Made by a program: the position numbers and the translations under genes. A stretch of 64,000 nt of DNA from Alphaproteobacteria bacterium (lineage in GTDB: Bacteria; Pseudomonadota; Alphaproteobacteria; Thalassobaculales; Thalassobaculaceae), in the NCBI GenBank assembly GCA_022822665.1, contig JAJEAR010000060.1:1-64000 (forward strand). The letters run 5' to 3'. The notes under the pieces are model-generated. The model was not told where the DNA came from and did not search any database. It worked only from the letters and a program-made list of their open reading frames with translations. This document shows positions 43,892 through 52,476 of the stretch, piece after piece (position 1 is the stretch's first letter; every line of letters starts with the position of its first letter).

Positions 43892-44857
43892 ATGCTGAGG
43901 TTCCTGCTTGCACGTCTCGGCCAGTCCGCGGTCGTGCTGTTCGCGATGTCGTTCGCAACCTACGTCCTGCTCGGCCTGATGCCCGGTGACCCGATCGACC
44001 TGATGTTCGCGGCCGACCCGGACATCACGTCGGACGACATCGCGCGGCTGAAGGCGCTGCACGGCCTCGACCAGCCGTTGATCGACCGCTACCTCGCGTG
44101 GCTTGCGAACGCCCTTGCAGGCGAATTCGGGTACTCGCGCCTGCTGAATGAGCCGGTGTTCGAGGTTCTTGCCCCGCGGCTCGCCAACTCGCTGCTGCTG
44201 ATGGCGGTCTCGCTCGCAATCGCCATCGCCATCGCGGTTCCCGCCGGCATCCACGCCGCGCTGCGACCCGGATCGTGGAGTGATCAGGCGATCAACCTCT
44301 GCTGCTTCGCCGGCGTGTCGATCCCGCCGTTCTGGTTCGCCCTGCTGCTGATCCTGCTTTTCGCCGTCGTTCTCGGACTGCTGCCGGCGGGCGGCATGGG
44401 ACACGAGGGTGACGGCGTGCTGGAGCGGCTGCGCTACATGGTCCTCCCGGTGCTCACGCTCTCGGCCGCCGCCGTGGCCGGCTACACGCGCCACGTGCGC
44501 TCGGCCATGATCGAGGTGATGCGGGAGGAGTACATTCGCACCGCCCGGGCCAAGGGCGTTGCGGAAAGGCACGTCGTGCGGCGCCACGCGTTGCGCAATG
44601 CGCTGATCCCCGTGGTGACGATCGCGGCACTCGATGTCGGAGGCCTGTTCTCCGGCGCACTGATCACCGAGACCATGTTCGGCTGGCTCGGCATGGGCAA
44701 GACGATCTACGACGCGGTCATGGGCAATGACTACAACCTGGCCCTGGTCGGTCTGCTGCTGGCAACGCTCGTCACCCTTCTCGCCAACATCCTCGCCGAC
44801 ATCGCCTACGCCTGGCTCGACCCGCGCATCACTTACCGCAGGGGTGCGCACGGGTGA
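43892..44857 (+). CDS. ABC transporter permease, DppB/OppB type
   Basis: The 321-residue inner-membrane protein has six helices and the permease loop EYIRTARAKGVAERHVV. It starts with MLRFLLARLGQSAVVLF, typical of DppB. GLMPGDPIDLM is the periplasmic loop of this subfamily. It pairs with the next permease to form the channel. The start follows the binding-protein gene by 19 nt. The stop overlaps the next start as GTGA. Confidence 0.92.
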   Translation: MLRFLLARLGQSAVVLFAMSFATYVLLGLMPGDPIDLMFAADPDITSDDIARLKALHGLDQPLIDRYLAWLANALAGEFGYSRLLNEPVFEVLAPRLANSLLLMAVSLAIAIAIAVPAGIHAALRPGSWSDQAINLCCFAGVSIPPFWFALLLILLFAVVLGLLPAGGMGHEGDGVLERLRYMVLPVLTLSAAAVAGYTRHVRSAMIEVMREEYIRTARAKGVAERHVVRRHALRNALIPVVTIAALDVGGLFSGALITETMFGWLGMGKTIYDAVMGNDYNLALVGLLLATLVTLLANILADIAYAWLDPRITYRRGAHG

Positions 44858-45765
44858 GACGTCCGGTGACCGGTACCGGCCAGGCGTGGCGGCGCCTGCG
44901 CGCCTATCCCTCGGCGGTCGCCAGCCTGGTCCTGCTGGCCGGACTCGGACTGCTGGTCGCCGCCGCCCCCCTGCTCGAGGCCATGCTCGCTCTGGACGCG
45001 GCCCGCGTCGACCTGTTCAACCGCCTCGCACCCCCCGGCCCGGTTCACTGGCTTGGGACAGACGAGCTCGGCCGGGACCTGCTTCTGAGGCTGCTTCACG
45101 GCGGGCGGGTATCCCTGCTGGTCGGACTGTCGGCGGCACTGTGCACCGCCGTGATCGGTGCGGTTCTCGGGCTCGTGTCCGGGTTTGTCGGCGGGCGGGT
45201 CGACGACCTGATCATGCGCTGTGCGGACGCTCTGATCTCGCTGCCGCTGCTGCCGCTGCTGATCGTGCTCGCGGCGGTGGACCCGGCGAAGCTCGGGCTG
45301 CCGGAGAGTGTCGGCAATTCGGCGAACTTCAGCCTCTACCGCATCATCGCCATCATCGCGATCGTCGGTTGGCCCGGGGTCGCGCGGCTGGTTCGCGGAA
45401 CCACGCTCAGCCTGCGGGAGCGGGAATTCGTCCAGGTCGCACGCGCGCTCGGGCTTGGACCGGCCCGGATCATGTTCCGGCACATCCTGCCCAATGCCGC
45501 GTCTCCGCTGCTGGTCGCGACCACGCTCGCGGTCGGCAACGTGATCCTGTTCGAGAGCGTCCTCAGCTTCCTCGGTCTCGGCATCCATCCACCGGTCCCG
45601 AGCTGGGGCAACATGCTGAACGGAGCCCAGGAACTCATGCACCAGGCGCCGCTGCTTGCGGTCTGGCCGGGCCTGCTGATCTTCGTTACTGTGATCGGCT
45701 TCAACCTGCTCGGCGACGGCCTCCAGGCCGCGCTCGATCCCCGTGCCGCTGCGAGGTCGCCGTGA
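44854..45765 (+). CDS. ABC transporter permease, DppC/OppC type
   Basis: The 303-residue permease starts with GTG at 44854, overlapping the stop of the DppB-type gene. Family features include GTDELGRDLLLRLLHGGRVSLLVG after the first helix and the EFVQVARALGLGPARIMFRHILPNA coupling loop. No ATP-binding subunits (DppD/DppF type) follow: the next gene is a ribokinase on the other strand. The importer must therefore borrow ATPases encoded elsewhere or be incomplete. Confidence 0.92.
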   Translation: MRRPVTGTGQAWRRLRAYPSAVASLVLLAGLGLLVAAAPLLEAMLALDAARVDLFNRLAPPGPVHWLGTDELGRDLLLRLLHGGRVSLLVGLSAALCTAVIGAVLGLVSGFVGGRVDDLIMRCADALISLPLLPLLIVLAAVDPAKLGLPESVGNSANFSLYRIIAIIAIVGWPGVARLVRGTTLSLREREFVQVARALGLGPARIMFRHILPNAASPLLVATTLAVGNVILFESVLSFLGLGIHPPVPSWGNMLNGAQELMHQAPLLAVWPGLLIFVTVIGFNLLGDGLQAALDPRAAARSP

Positions 45766-45770
45766 GGGGG

Positions 45771-46676
45771 TCAGGCGGGCTGCGCCGGGGCGAGCCGCCC
45801 GAGGGCCCGCTCAATGTCGGCTGCCGGGACCCGCATCTGCGCCCCTTCCTCCAGGCATGCCAGCCCCGCGGCGACACTCGCATACCGTGCCGCTTCCAGG
45901 AGCGGGTCGCCGGCATCAAGCCGCGCGGCAAGAACGCCGACGAACGCGTCGCCGGCACCGACGGTATCGACAGGACGGATGTCGAGGTTGCCCAGTCGAA
46001 ACAGGCCGCCCCCGCTCGCCAGTACCGCCCCTTCCTCGCCCAGGGTGATGATGCAGTCGCACCCGTACCGGTCCGCCAGCGTGCGAACCTGGGCCCGTGC
46101 GTCGCGAGCGGCTCCGGCGAGCACATCCGCCTCGCCGCGGTTGGCCACGATCACGTCGCACGCCTCCAGCATGCCCTGCGGCAGCGCCTGCGCCGGAGCG
46201 GCGTTCAGCACCGTCCGGCTGCCGGCCCGTTTCGACCGTTCGAGCACCGCGTGGATTTCCGCGATCGGGACCTCGAGCTGAACCACCAGCGTGGTCTCCG
46301 GACCGAGCACCCGGTCGGGAACATGTTCGGCGCGGGCGTGCAGGTTGGCCCCGCTCGCGACCACGATCTGGTTCTCCGCACTCTCCTCGACCATGACGAT
46401 CGCCGTTCCGGTCACTCCCGGGACCTTGACCACGTGCGAGGTATCGACCCCGGTCGCATCGATCGCCTCGAGGACGGGGCCGGCATGGGCATCGGTTCCG
46501 ACCGCACCGATCATTCTGACCCCGGCTCCGGCGCGGGCCGCGGCGACCGCCTGGTTCGCACCCTTGCCACCCGGCCAGGTCACGTATTCCGCGCACAGCA
46601 CGGTCTCGCCCGGTCGTGGCAGCGTGGCCACCCCGAAGAACAGGTCGACGTTGATCGACCCGAAAACCACGATCAT
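45771..46676 (-). CDS. rbsK: Ribokinase (PfkB family sugar kinase)
   Basis: The 301-residue kinase has the N-terminal GSINVDLFF, the substrate glycine loop GGKGANQAVAAARAG and the DTVGAGDAFVGVL motif with the catalytic aspartate. Anion-hole residues are present. Ribokinase-specific spacing and length fit RbsK well. It converts D-ribose to ribose 5-phosphate. ATG 46676 is preferred because AGGAGG lies 8 nt before; the ATG two codons earlier sits too close. It converges with the ABC permease with 5 nt between the stops. No ribose transporter adjoins it, and adenosine breakdown may supply the ribose. Confidence 0.9.
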   Translation of the reverse strand: MIVVFGSINVDLFFGVATLPRPGETVLCAEYVTWPGGKGANQAVAAARAGAGVRMIGAVGTDAHAGPVLEAIDATGVDTSHVVKVPGVTGTAIVMVEESAENQIVVASGANLHARAEHVPDRVLGPETTLVVQLEVPIAEIHAVLERSKRAGSRTVLNAAPAQALPQGMLEACDVIVANRGEADVLAGAARDARAQVRTLADRYGCDCIITLGEEGAVLASGGGLFRLGNLDIRPVDTVGAGDAFVGVLAARLDAGDPLLEAARYASVAAGLACLEEGAQMRVPAADIERALGRLAPAQPA

Positions 46677-46726
46677 TGGCATCGCCTCCTGGCCGACCCG
46701 CCCGGCCGTTGCCAGGCGGATTGCAG

Positions 46727-48088
46727 ATGGTGAGGATCCACCCGGTCATTCTGGCAGGCGGTTCGGGAACACGCCTGTGGCCGGAGTCCCGTAGCGGGTT
46801 TCCCAAGCAGCTGCAAGCCCGGGCCGGGATGCCGAGCCTGTTCCAGTCGGCAGTCCTGCGCTGCGCCGACGCAGCTGACTTCACCCCGCCGATGGTCCTG
46901 TGCCACCGGGCGCACGTGGACGAGATCCGCCGCCAGCTCGCGGCGACCGGGATCGAGGCGGACCGGATCGTGGTGGAGCCCGACAGCCGCGGCACCGCGC
47001 CCGCCGTGACCCTGGCCGCGCTGTGCCTCGAGGATCGCGCGCCCGATGACCGGATGCTGGTCCTGCCGTCCGACCACGTGGTGCACAGGCCCGACAGGCT
47101 GGTCGACGCGGTCACCGGGGCCGGTCCGGCCGCAGGTTCGGGTCACCTTGTCACCTTCGGCGTCCGGCCCCATCGCGCGGAAACCGGCTATGGCTACATC
47201 CTCCCGGGGGAACCGGTTCCCGGCCATCCCGCGTGCCGCCGCGTCGGCCGGTTCGTCGAGAAACCCGACGCCCCGACGGCAGCGGAATGGTGTCGCTCGG
47301 GCGACTGGCTGTGGAACAGCGGTATCTTCCTGTTCCGGGCCGCGTCCTGGCTGAAGGAGGTTTCGCGGCTCGCGCCCGGGATCGCCCGCTGGTGCCGGGA
47401 AGCGCTCGACGGTGTCGACGGACCGATACTCCACCCTGGCAGGACGTCATTTTCCCGCTGTCCGCCGAATTCGGTTGACCGCGCCGTCATCGAGCGTTCG
47501 GACAATGCGGTGGTAATCCCGTTCGAGGCCGGATGGCACGATGCCGGGTCCTGGCTGTCGCTGTGGGAGGCCGCGGGCCGGGACGAGGCGGGAAACGCGA
47601 TCTCGGGCGATGTCGTCCTGGACGACGTCGCGTCAAGCCTTGTGCGCGCCGGCTCGCGGCTGGTGGTCGTGCACGGCATGCGGGATGTTGCCATCATCGA
47701 GACCCCGGACGCGGTGCTTGTCCTGCCGCTTGCCCGCGCCCAGGAGGCGGGACGGATCGCCGGGGCGCTTGCCGCGGCAGGCAGACCCGAAGCGGTCCAC
47801 CACACGGAAGAACAGCGCCCCTGGGGACGGTCCTGCGAACTCGACCGCGGGCCCGGATACCGGGTGACCCGTCTCGTCGTCGACCCGGGGGCCGAACTGG
47901 CGCTCGGGCCCGACCGGACGGTGACGGTGCTCTCTGGCACCGGCAGGATTGCAGGGTGGCCCCGGGAAGGCAGGACGACACCCGTTGCCACACGCGATAC
48001 AGTCGCCATCGGGCTCGACCAGTCCGCCACCCTGTCCAATCCGGCCGCGGAACCGCTGGTGGTCATCGAGACCCGGAGCCGCGAATAG
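46727..48088 (+). CDS. manC: Mannose-1-phosphate guanylyltransferase with a reduced isomerase-like C-terminus
   Basis: The 453-residue protein has the nucleotidyltransferase part of ManC/AlgA: ILAGGSGTRLWPESR, PSDHVV, TGYGYI, FVEKPDA and WNSGIFLF. It makes GDP-mannose from mannose 1-phosphate and GTP. The C-terminal cupin-like isomerase part starts normally (RPWGRSCELDRGPGYRV). It then lacks the usual metal-binding QMHHHRAEHW segment and passes from GAELAL directly to GPDRTVTVLSG. Isomerase activity is therefore unlikely. The ATG at 46727 follows AGGCGGA. GDP-mannose production fits surface polysaccharide synthesis. Confidence 0.9.
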   Translation: MVRIHPVILAGGSGTRLWPESRSGFPKQLQARAGMPSLFQSAVLRCADAADFTPPMVLCHRAHVDEIRRQLAATGIEADRIVVEPDSRGTAPAVTLAALCLEDRAPDDRMLVLPSDHVVHRPDRLVDAVTGAGPAAGSGHLVTFGVRPHRAETGYGYILPGEPVPGHPACRRVGRFVEKPDAPTAAEWCRSGDWLWNSGIFLFRAASWLKEVSRLAPGIARWCREALDGVDGPILHPGRTSFSRCPPNSVDRAVIERSDNAVVIPFEAGWHDAGSWLSLWEAAGRDEAGNAISGDVVLDDVASSLVRAGSRLVVVHGMRDVAIIETPDAVLVLPLARAQEAGRIAGALAAAGRPEAVHHTEEQRPWGRSCELDRGPGYRVTRLVVDPGAELALGPDRTVTVLSGTGRIAGWPREGRTTPVATRDTVAIGLDQSATLSNPAAEPLVVIETRSRE

Positions 48089-48741
48089 CGCATTGACAGG
48101 AATGTGCTCCGCACGGACGGAGACCTGGCCGCGCACGCCGCTTTCGCCGGCACGAAACACCGACCCCGGCATGTTCGGGACGCAACCATTGCGCTGGCTG
48201 CCTGATCAAGGGGACCCACATCCAGTTGGAAGTGCAACATCCGGCCATGCCGTGCCGCTGCCGGCAGCACCGGGCGTGTCATTTGCCGCCCGATGTCTCA
48301 AGGCCGGCAAGTGCGGTCCAGCCCGCCATGGCGGCCGCGTCCGGCGCCAGACCCGGCAATGCGCCGTTCCATGGTGCTGAACCGTCACGAAAAAGGGCAG
48401 GACATGGCGCACCGAGACAGGAACCGCTGAACCGCGGGGCGGGGACGGTGCTTCAGGGAGCTGAACCTGCTCGGCTGCGACCCGGGACGGTTCGATCCGG
48501 GCACGCTGTCCATACCCGAAAATTCCGAAACGGACCGACCCGCACGGATCGAGGCGGTGGGGCGCTCCTATCCCCCGGATGAGGTCCGGCAAGGGTTGCT
48601 TTACGCGCTTGAGGAAATGCTGACCGATCGGGCTTGTGGAACAGCGATTGCGGCAACGGCCTCTCGGAACATGACCTGTCGTGACGCATGGCGCGGCGCG
48701 CTATGCTGGTTTTGAAACGGGCGGAAGGGGGAGGCCCTGAC
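48089..48741. other. 650-base stretch without a firmly supported gene
   Basis: Between manC and the SDR pair no frame has both a recognisable family and a good start. The most coding-like piece is a plus-strand frame open from 48431 to 48716 that encodes, for example, DPGTLSIPENSETDRPARIE and DEVRQGLLYALEEMLTD. It has no ATG before codon 62 and may be the remnant of a lost gene. The remainder has no recognisable structure. Confidence 0.35.
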
Positions 48742-49509
48742 ATGGCAGGAATGCTGGACGGCAAGGCGGCGTTGATTACCGGGGGTGCGAACGGGATCGG
48801 GCGGACGACAGCGTTGCTTTTTGCGCAGGAAGGGGCGCGGGTCGCGGTGGCCGATCTCAATCTCGAAGGAGCGGAGGAGACCGCGGCCATGATCCGCGCG
48901 GCGGGCGGCGAGGCGGTCGCGCTCTCCGTCGAGGTGTCGGATGCCGAACAGGTCGAGGCGATGGTCGATGCGACCGTCGAGGCGTTCGGGCGGATCGACT
49001 GCGCCTTCAACAATGCCGGTATCGCGCCGATCAATGTCGGCAACAACGCCAAGCGGACGCATTGCTGGTCGGAGGAAGGTTTCGACCGCATGATCGAGGT
49101 CAACCTCAAGGGCGTGTGGCTCTGCATGAAGAGCGAGATCGTACGCATGCTGGAGACCGGCGGCGGGGCCATCGTCAACACCTCCTCCATCGCGGGCCTC
49201 GCCGGCATACCGACCTCGTCGGGCTATGTGGCGGCCAAGCACGGTGTCTCCGGGCTCACGCGCACCGCCGGCATCGAATACGCCACCGACAACATCCGCG
49301 TGAACGCCGTCTGCCCCGGCTTCATCGCCACCGACATGACCCGCGAGGTCATGTCCCGGCGCGGTAACGAGCTCATGTCCCTGGTGCCGGCGCGGCGCCT
49401 GGGCGAGGCGCGGGAGATCGCCGAAATGGTCTGCTGGCTCTGCTCAGACCGCTCCGGCTTCGTCACCGGGGCCACCTACAATGTCGATGGCGGTTACCTG
49501 GCGTCCTGA
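48742..49509 (+). CDS. Short-chain dehydrogenase/reductase, first of a tandem pair
   Basis: This 255-residue classical SDR has TGGANGIG, an NNAG motif, the serine in NTSSIAG, YVAAK and VDGGY at the end. The aspartate in VADLNLEGAEE predicts NAD. It closely resembles the following gene over its full length, including the start (MAGML-GKAALITGG) and end (TGATYNVDGGY-AS). The pair arose by tandem duplication. The start has GGGGGAGG upstream. The likely role is oxidation of an alcohol within the cluster that follows. Confidence 0.92.
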   Translation: MAGMLDGKAALITGGANGIGRTTALLFAQEGARVAVADLNLEGAEETAAMIRAAGGEAVALSVEVSDAEQVEAMVDATVEAFGRIDCAFNNAGIAPINVGNNAKRTHCWSEEGFDRMIEVNLKGVWLCMKSEIVRMLETGGGAIVNTSSIAGLAGIPTSSGYVAAKHGVSGLTRTAGIEYATDNIRVNAVCPGFIATDMTREVMSRRGNELMSLVPARRLGEAREIAEMVCWLCSDRSGFVTGATYNVDGGYLAS

Positions 49510-49538
49510 CGGGCGGAACGGGACGGGGAGTCGAAGAC

Positions 49539-50309
49539 ATGGCGGGAATGCTGGCGGGCAAGGCGGCGCTGATTACCGGGGGCGGGAAAGGCATCGGGCG
49601 CGCGACCGCGGTGCTTTTCGCACGGGAAGGTGCGCGGGTGGCGGCGGCCGACCTCAATCTTGAAGGGGCTGAGGAAACCGCCGCCACGATCCGTGAGGCG
49701 GGCGGCGAGGCGATCGCGCTTCCCGTCGAGGTGATCGAGGCCGAACAAGTCGAGGCGATGCTGGATGCAGCGGTCGCGGCCTTCGGGCGGATCGACTGCG
49801 CCTTCAACAATGCGGGCATCGGGCCGGCGAATCTCGACCATTACGCCCGGCGCACCCATGAATGGACCGAGGAAGGCTTCGACCGGATGATCGCGGTCAA
49901 CCTCAAGGGCGTGTGGCTCAGCATGAAGGGCGAGATCGAGCGGATGAAGGCGGACGGGGGCGGCGGGGCCATCGTCAACACCTCCTCGGTCGCCGGCCTG
50001 CTCGGCTTGCCGGGCGGCAGCGCCTATGTAGCGGCCAAGCACGCCGTTTCGGGCCTCACGCGCACCGCCGGCATCGAATACGCCTCGGACGGCATCCGCG
50101 TAAACGCCGTCTGCCCTGGCTATATCGCGACCGACATGACGCGCGAGGCCCGCACCCGGCGGGGCAACGAGCTCATGAACCGCGTGCCGGCGTGTCGCAT
50201 GGGCGAGGCGCATGAGATCGCCGAGATGGTCTGCTGGCTGTGCTCCGACCGCTCAAGCTATGTCACCGGCGCCACCTACAATGTCGATGGCGGCTACGTG
50301 GCATCGTGA
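49539..50309 (+). CDS. Short-chain dehydrogenase/reductase, second of a tandem pair
   Basis: The 256-residue paralogue of the preceding gene has TGGGKGIG, NNAG, NTSSVAG, the YVAAK active site and the same ending with VDGGYVAS. Differences concentrate in the substrate loop (for example ARRTHEWTEEGFDRM against AKRTHCWSEEGFDRM), so substrate range may differ. GGACGGGGAG precedes the ATG. The gap from the first copy is 29 nt and the sequence immediately upstream of both starts is also similar. Confidence 0.92.
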   Translation: MAGMLAGKAALITGGGKGIGRATAVLFAREGARVAAADLNLEGAEETAATIREAGGEAIALPVEVIEAEQVEAMLDAAVAAFGRIDCAFNNAGIGPANLDHYARRTHEWTEEGFDRMIAVNLKGVWLSMKGEIERMKADGGGGAIVNTSSVAGLLGLPGGSAYVAAKHAVSGLTRTAGIEYASDGIRVNAVCPGYIATDMTREARTRRGNELMNRVPACRMGEAHEIAEMVCWLCSDRSSYVTGATYNVDGGYVAS

Positions 50310-50472
50310 CCACACAAGGGCGCAGACATGATCCCGGAAGACAATGCGCCAGGCGGAAGACAGAGCGCGGATTTCGCTGCTCCGGTCTTGAAACGTGATC
50401 CCGCGCGTTTAGGATGAACGGGCGTAGGCCTTCGGGCTGGCGGACCGCGGCAACCGGATGGGGAGACGACTG

Positions 50473-51363
50473 ATGGCCGTCGACGTGCGCCCACTCAGTA
50501 CCGTCATCGGCGCGGAAATCCGGGGCATTGATCCGGCGGGCGACATCGATGACGACACGATCGCCGAAGTCAGGCAGGCATGGCTCGACCACAACGTGCT
50601 GCTGTTCCGGAACGTCTCCTGGACGCCGGCCCAGCACGTGGCCTTCACCCGCCGGTTCGGCCCGCTCCACATCATGCCCCGGCTCGCCAATGAAGCGCCC
50701 GTGACCCTGCCGGACCACCCGGAAGTCTTCATCGTTTCCAACCTGGTGCGAGAGGGCAAACCCGTGGGCGTGCGCCGGGCCGGTTGGGGATGGCACTCGG
50801 ACGGAGAGGACAAGCTGGTGCCCAATATGGGCTCCATGCTCTATGCCGTCATCGTTCCGCCGGAAGGTGGGGACACGGCCTTCGCGAACATGTACGCGGC
50901 CTACGACGCCCTGCCGGACCGCCTCCGCGACGCAATCGAGGGTCGGCGCGCCCGGTTCAGCCGGGCGGAGATGCACCCGGTCAACTACCCGCACCTGCCG
51001 CCGCTTACCGAGCAGGAAAAGCGGGACCGGCCCGATGTCTGGCACCCGCTGGTGCGCATCCACCCGGAAACCGGCCGGAAGTCCCTCTATATCGGGCGCT
51101 GGACGGTCGAGATCGAAGGTTTCGGAAAGGAAGAGGGCCAGGCGTTGATCCGGGAACTCTCCGAATTCGCGGTTCAGCCGCAGTTTGTCTATCGCCATCG
51201 CTGGCGGGTGGGTGATGTCGTGCTCTGGGACAACCGTTGCAGCCAGCATTGCGCCATCCCCTATGACGACGAGAAACACGAACGCCACATGCTCCGCACG
51301 ACGCTTGAAGGCGACATTCCGTCATATGGCGCGGTGCGCAGCGAGGTGGCCGCGGCCGCCTGA
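50473..51363 (+). CDS. TauD/TfdA-type Fe(II)/2-oxoglutarate dioxygenase
   Basis: The 296-residue enzyme has the facial-triad HxD as H108-S-D110 in GWHSDGED. The distal histidine lies in WDNRCSQHCAIPYDDEKH and the 2-oxoglutarate-binding arginine follows in HMLRTT. FRRFGPLHIMPRL is the family segment that shapes the active site. It should hydroxylate a substrate, releasing succinate and CO2. Taurine, alpha-ketoglutarate-dependent herbicide and similar dioxygenases belong here. The ATG at 50473 is preferred over the one at 50458. Confidence 0.92.
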   Translation: MAVDVRPLSTVIGAEIRGIDPAGDIDDDTIAEVRQAWLDHNVLLFRNVSWTPAQHVAFTRRFGPLHIMPRLANEAPVTLPDHPEVFIVSNLVREGKPVGVRRAGWGWHSDGEDKLVPNMGSMLYAVIVPPEGGDTAFANMYAAYDALPDRLRDAIEGRRARFSRAEMHPVNYPHLPPLTEQEKRDRPDVWHPLVRIHPETGRKSLYIGRWTVEIEGFGKEEGQALIRELSEFAVQPQFVYRHRWRVGDVVLWDNRCSQHCAIPYDDEKHERHMLRTTLEGDIPSYGAVRSEVAAAA

Positions 51364-51422
51364 GAACGCCGGCGGGCGGCGACGATCCCCGTCGCCGTGG
51401 CGCCCGGGCAAGGGACCAATCC

Positions 51423-52466
51423 ATGCCGGAAACCGACCCCCGCATCCGTCTCCATGTCCAGAACCCGCCGTCGCCCGGAAAGGCGCCGCCGGGATATCCG
51501 GTTCGCAAGTCGAATCCCGCCTTCGCGATCACCCGCGCGCAGTACGACGAAGCCTGCCGACGTCACCCCGATGTTGCGGCTGCGGTCGATGTCAGCTTCG
51601 GCGAAACACGGGCGGAATACGAGGCGGGCATGGCCGATGCCCAGGTCATCGTCGCAACGACCCAGCAGCTTCTCGAGCAGGCTCCGGTGAGCGGGCCGGA
51701 ACTGCGCTGGGCGATGGTCACCTCGGCCTCCTTCCACAAGCTGCTGCCGATCTCGGGCTGGCTGAAGCCCGGCGCCCTTCTCGTCCACAACAGCGGCATC
51801 CACGCCAGGAAGGCGGGCGAATTCGTCGCGACATCGCTGCTGATGCTCAACTGCCGCATTCCCTTCTTCGCCACGGCGAAGGAGAAACGGCACTGGACGC
51901 CACAGATCGAGACCGGCATCGAAGGCAAGACACTGGCCGTCGTCGGGGCCGGGCATGTTGGCGGCGCCGGCGCGGCGCGCGCCCGAGGTCTCGGCATGCA
52001 CGTGCTTGGCGTACGCAGATCCGGCGAACCCCATGAAGCCTGCCACGAAACGGTCGGACCGGGAGAACTGGAGGGAGTGCTGCGCCGGGCCGACTTCGTG
52101 CTGGTGGCGCTGCCCAGCACCGCGGAGACCAGGGGCTCCATCGACCGAAGCGTCTTTGCCATGATGAAGGAGGGCGCAGGGCTGGTTGCGACGGCGCCCA
52201 CGCCGGTCTTCGAATTCGATGCCCTGGCCGAGGCGCTGAACTCCGAACACCTCTCGGGCGCGGTGCTGGACAATTTCGAACCGGAGCCGGTACCGCCCGA
52301 GTCCCCGTGGTGGACATTGCCGAACCTTGTCATCACGCCGCATACCTCCTGCATCGACCGGGAACAGTATTCCCCGCTCACGCTCGACCTCCTGTTTGAC
52401 AATCTTCGCGCCGACCTGGCCGGGGAACCCCTGCCGACCCGCGCAAACATCGAACGCGGCTACTAG
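51423..52466 (+). CDS. D-isomer-specific 2-hydroxyacid dehydrogenase homologue with an altered active site
   Basis: The 347-residue protein has the family NAD motif GAGHVGGAGA (about residues 175-184), the FEPEP glutamate around 286 and the PHTS histidine 307. The catalytic arginine is missing: where relatives have INVARG, this protein has V-A-T-A-P-T (255-260). The substrate arginine is thus replaced by proline, so ordinary 2-hydroxyacid oxidation is doubtful. It lies in the catabolic cluster between a dioxygenase and an M20 homologue. It may catalyse another redox reaction or be inactive. Confidence 0.85.
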   Translation: MPETDPRIRLHVQNPPSPGKAPPGYPVRKSNPAFAITRAQYDEACRRHPDVAAAVDVSFGETRAEYEAGMADAQVIVATTQQLLEQAPVSGPELRWAMVTSASFHKLLPISGWLKPGALLVHNSGIHARKAGEFVATSLLMLNCRIPFFATAKEKRHWTPQIETGIEGKTLAVVGAGHVGGAGAARARGLGMHVLGVRRSGEPHEACHETVGPGELEGVLRRADFVLVALPSTAETRGSIDRSVFAMMKEGAGLVATAPTPVFEFDALAEALNSEHLSGAVLDNFEPEPVPPESPWWTLPNLVITPHTSCIDREQYSPLTLDLLFDNLRADLAGEPLPTRANIERGY

Positions 52467-52476
52467 GTCCGATCCG

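Noticed and set aside
41521-43893. 790-residue minus-strand open frame
   Set aside because: It is antisense to the GST and the solute-binding protein genes, with shadow composition.
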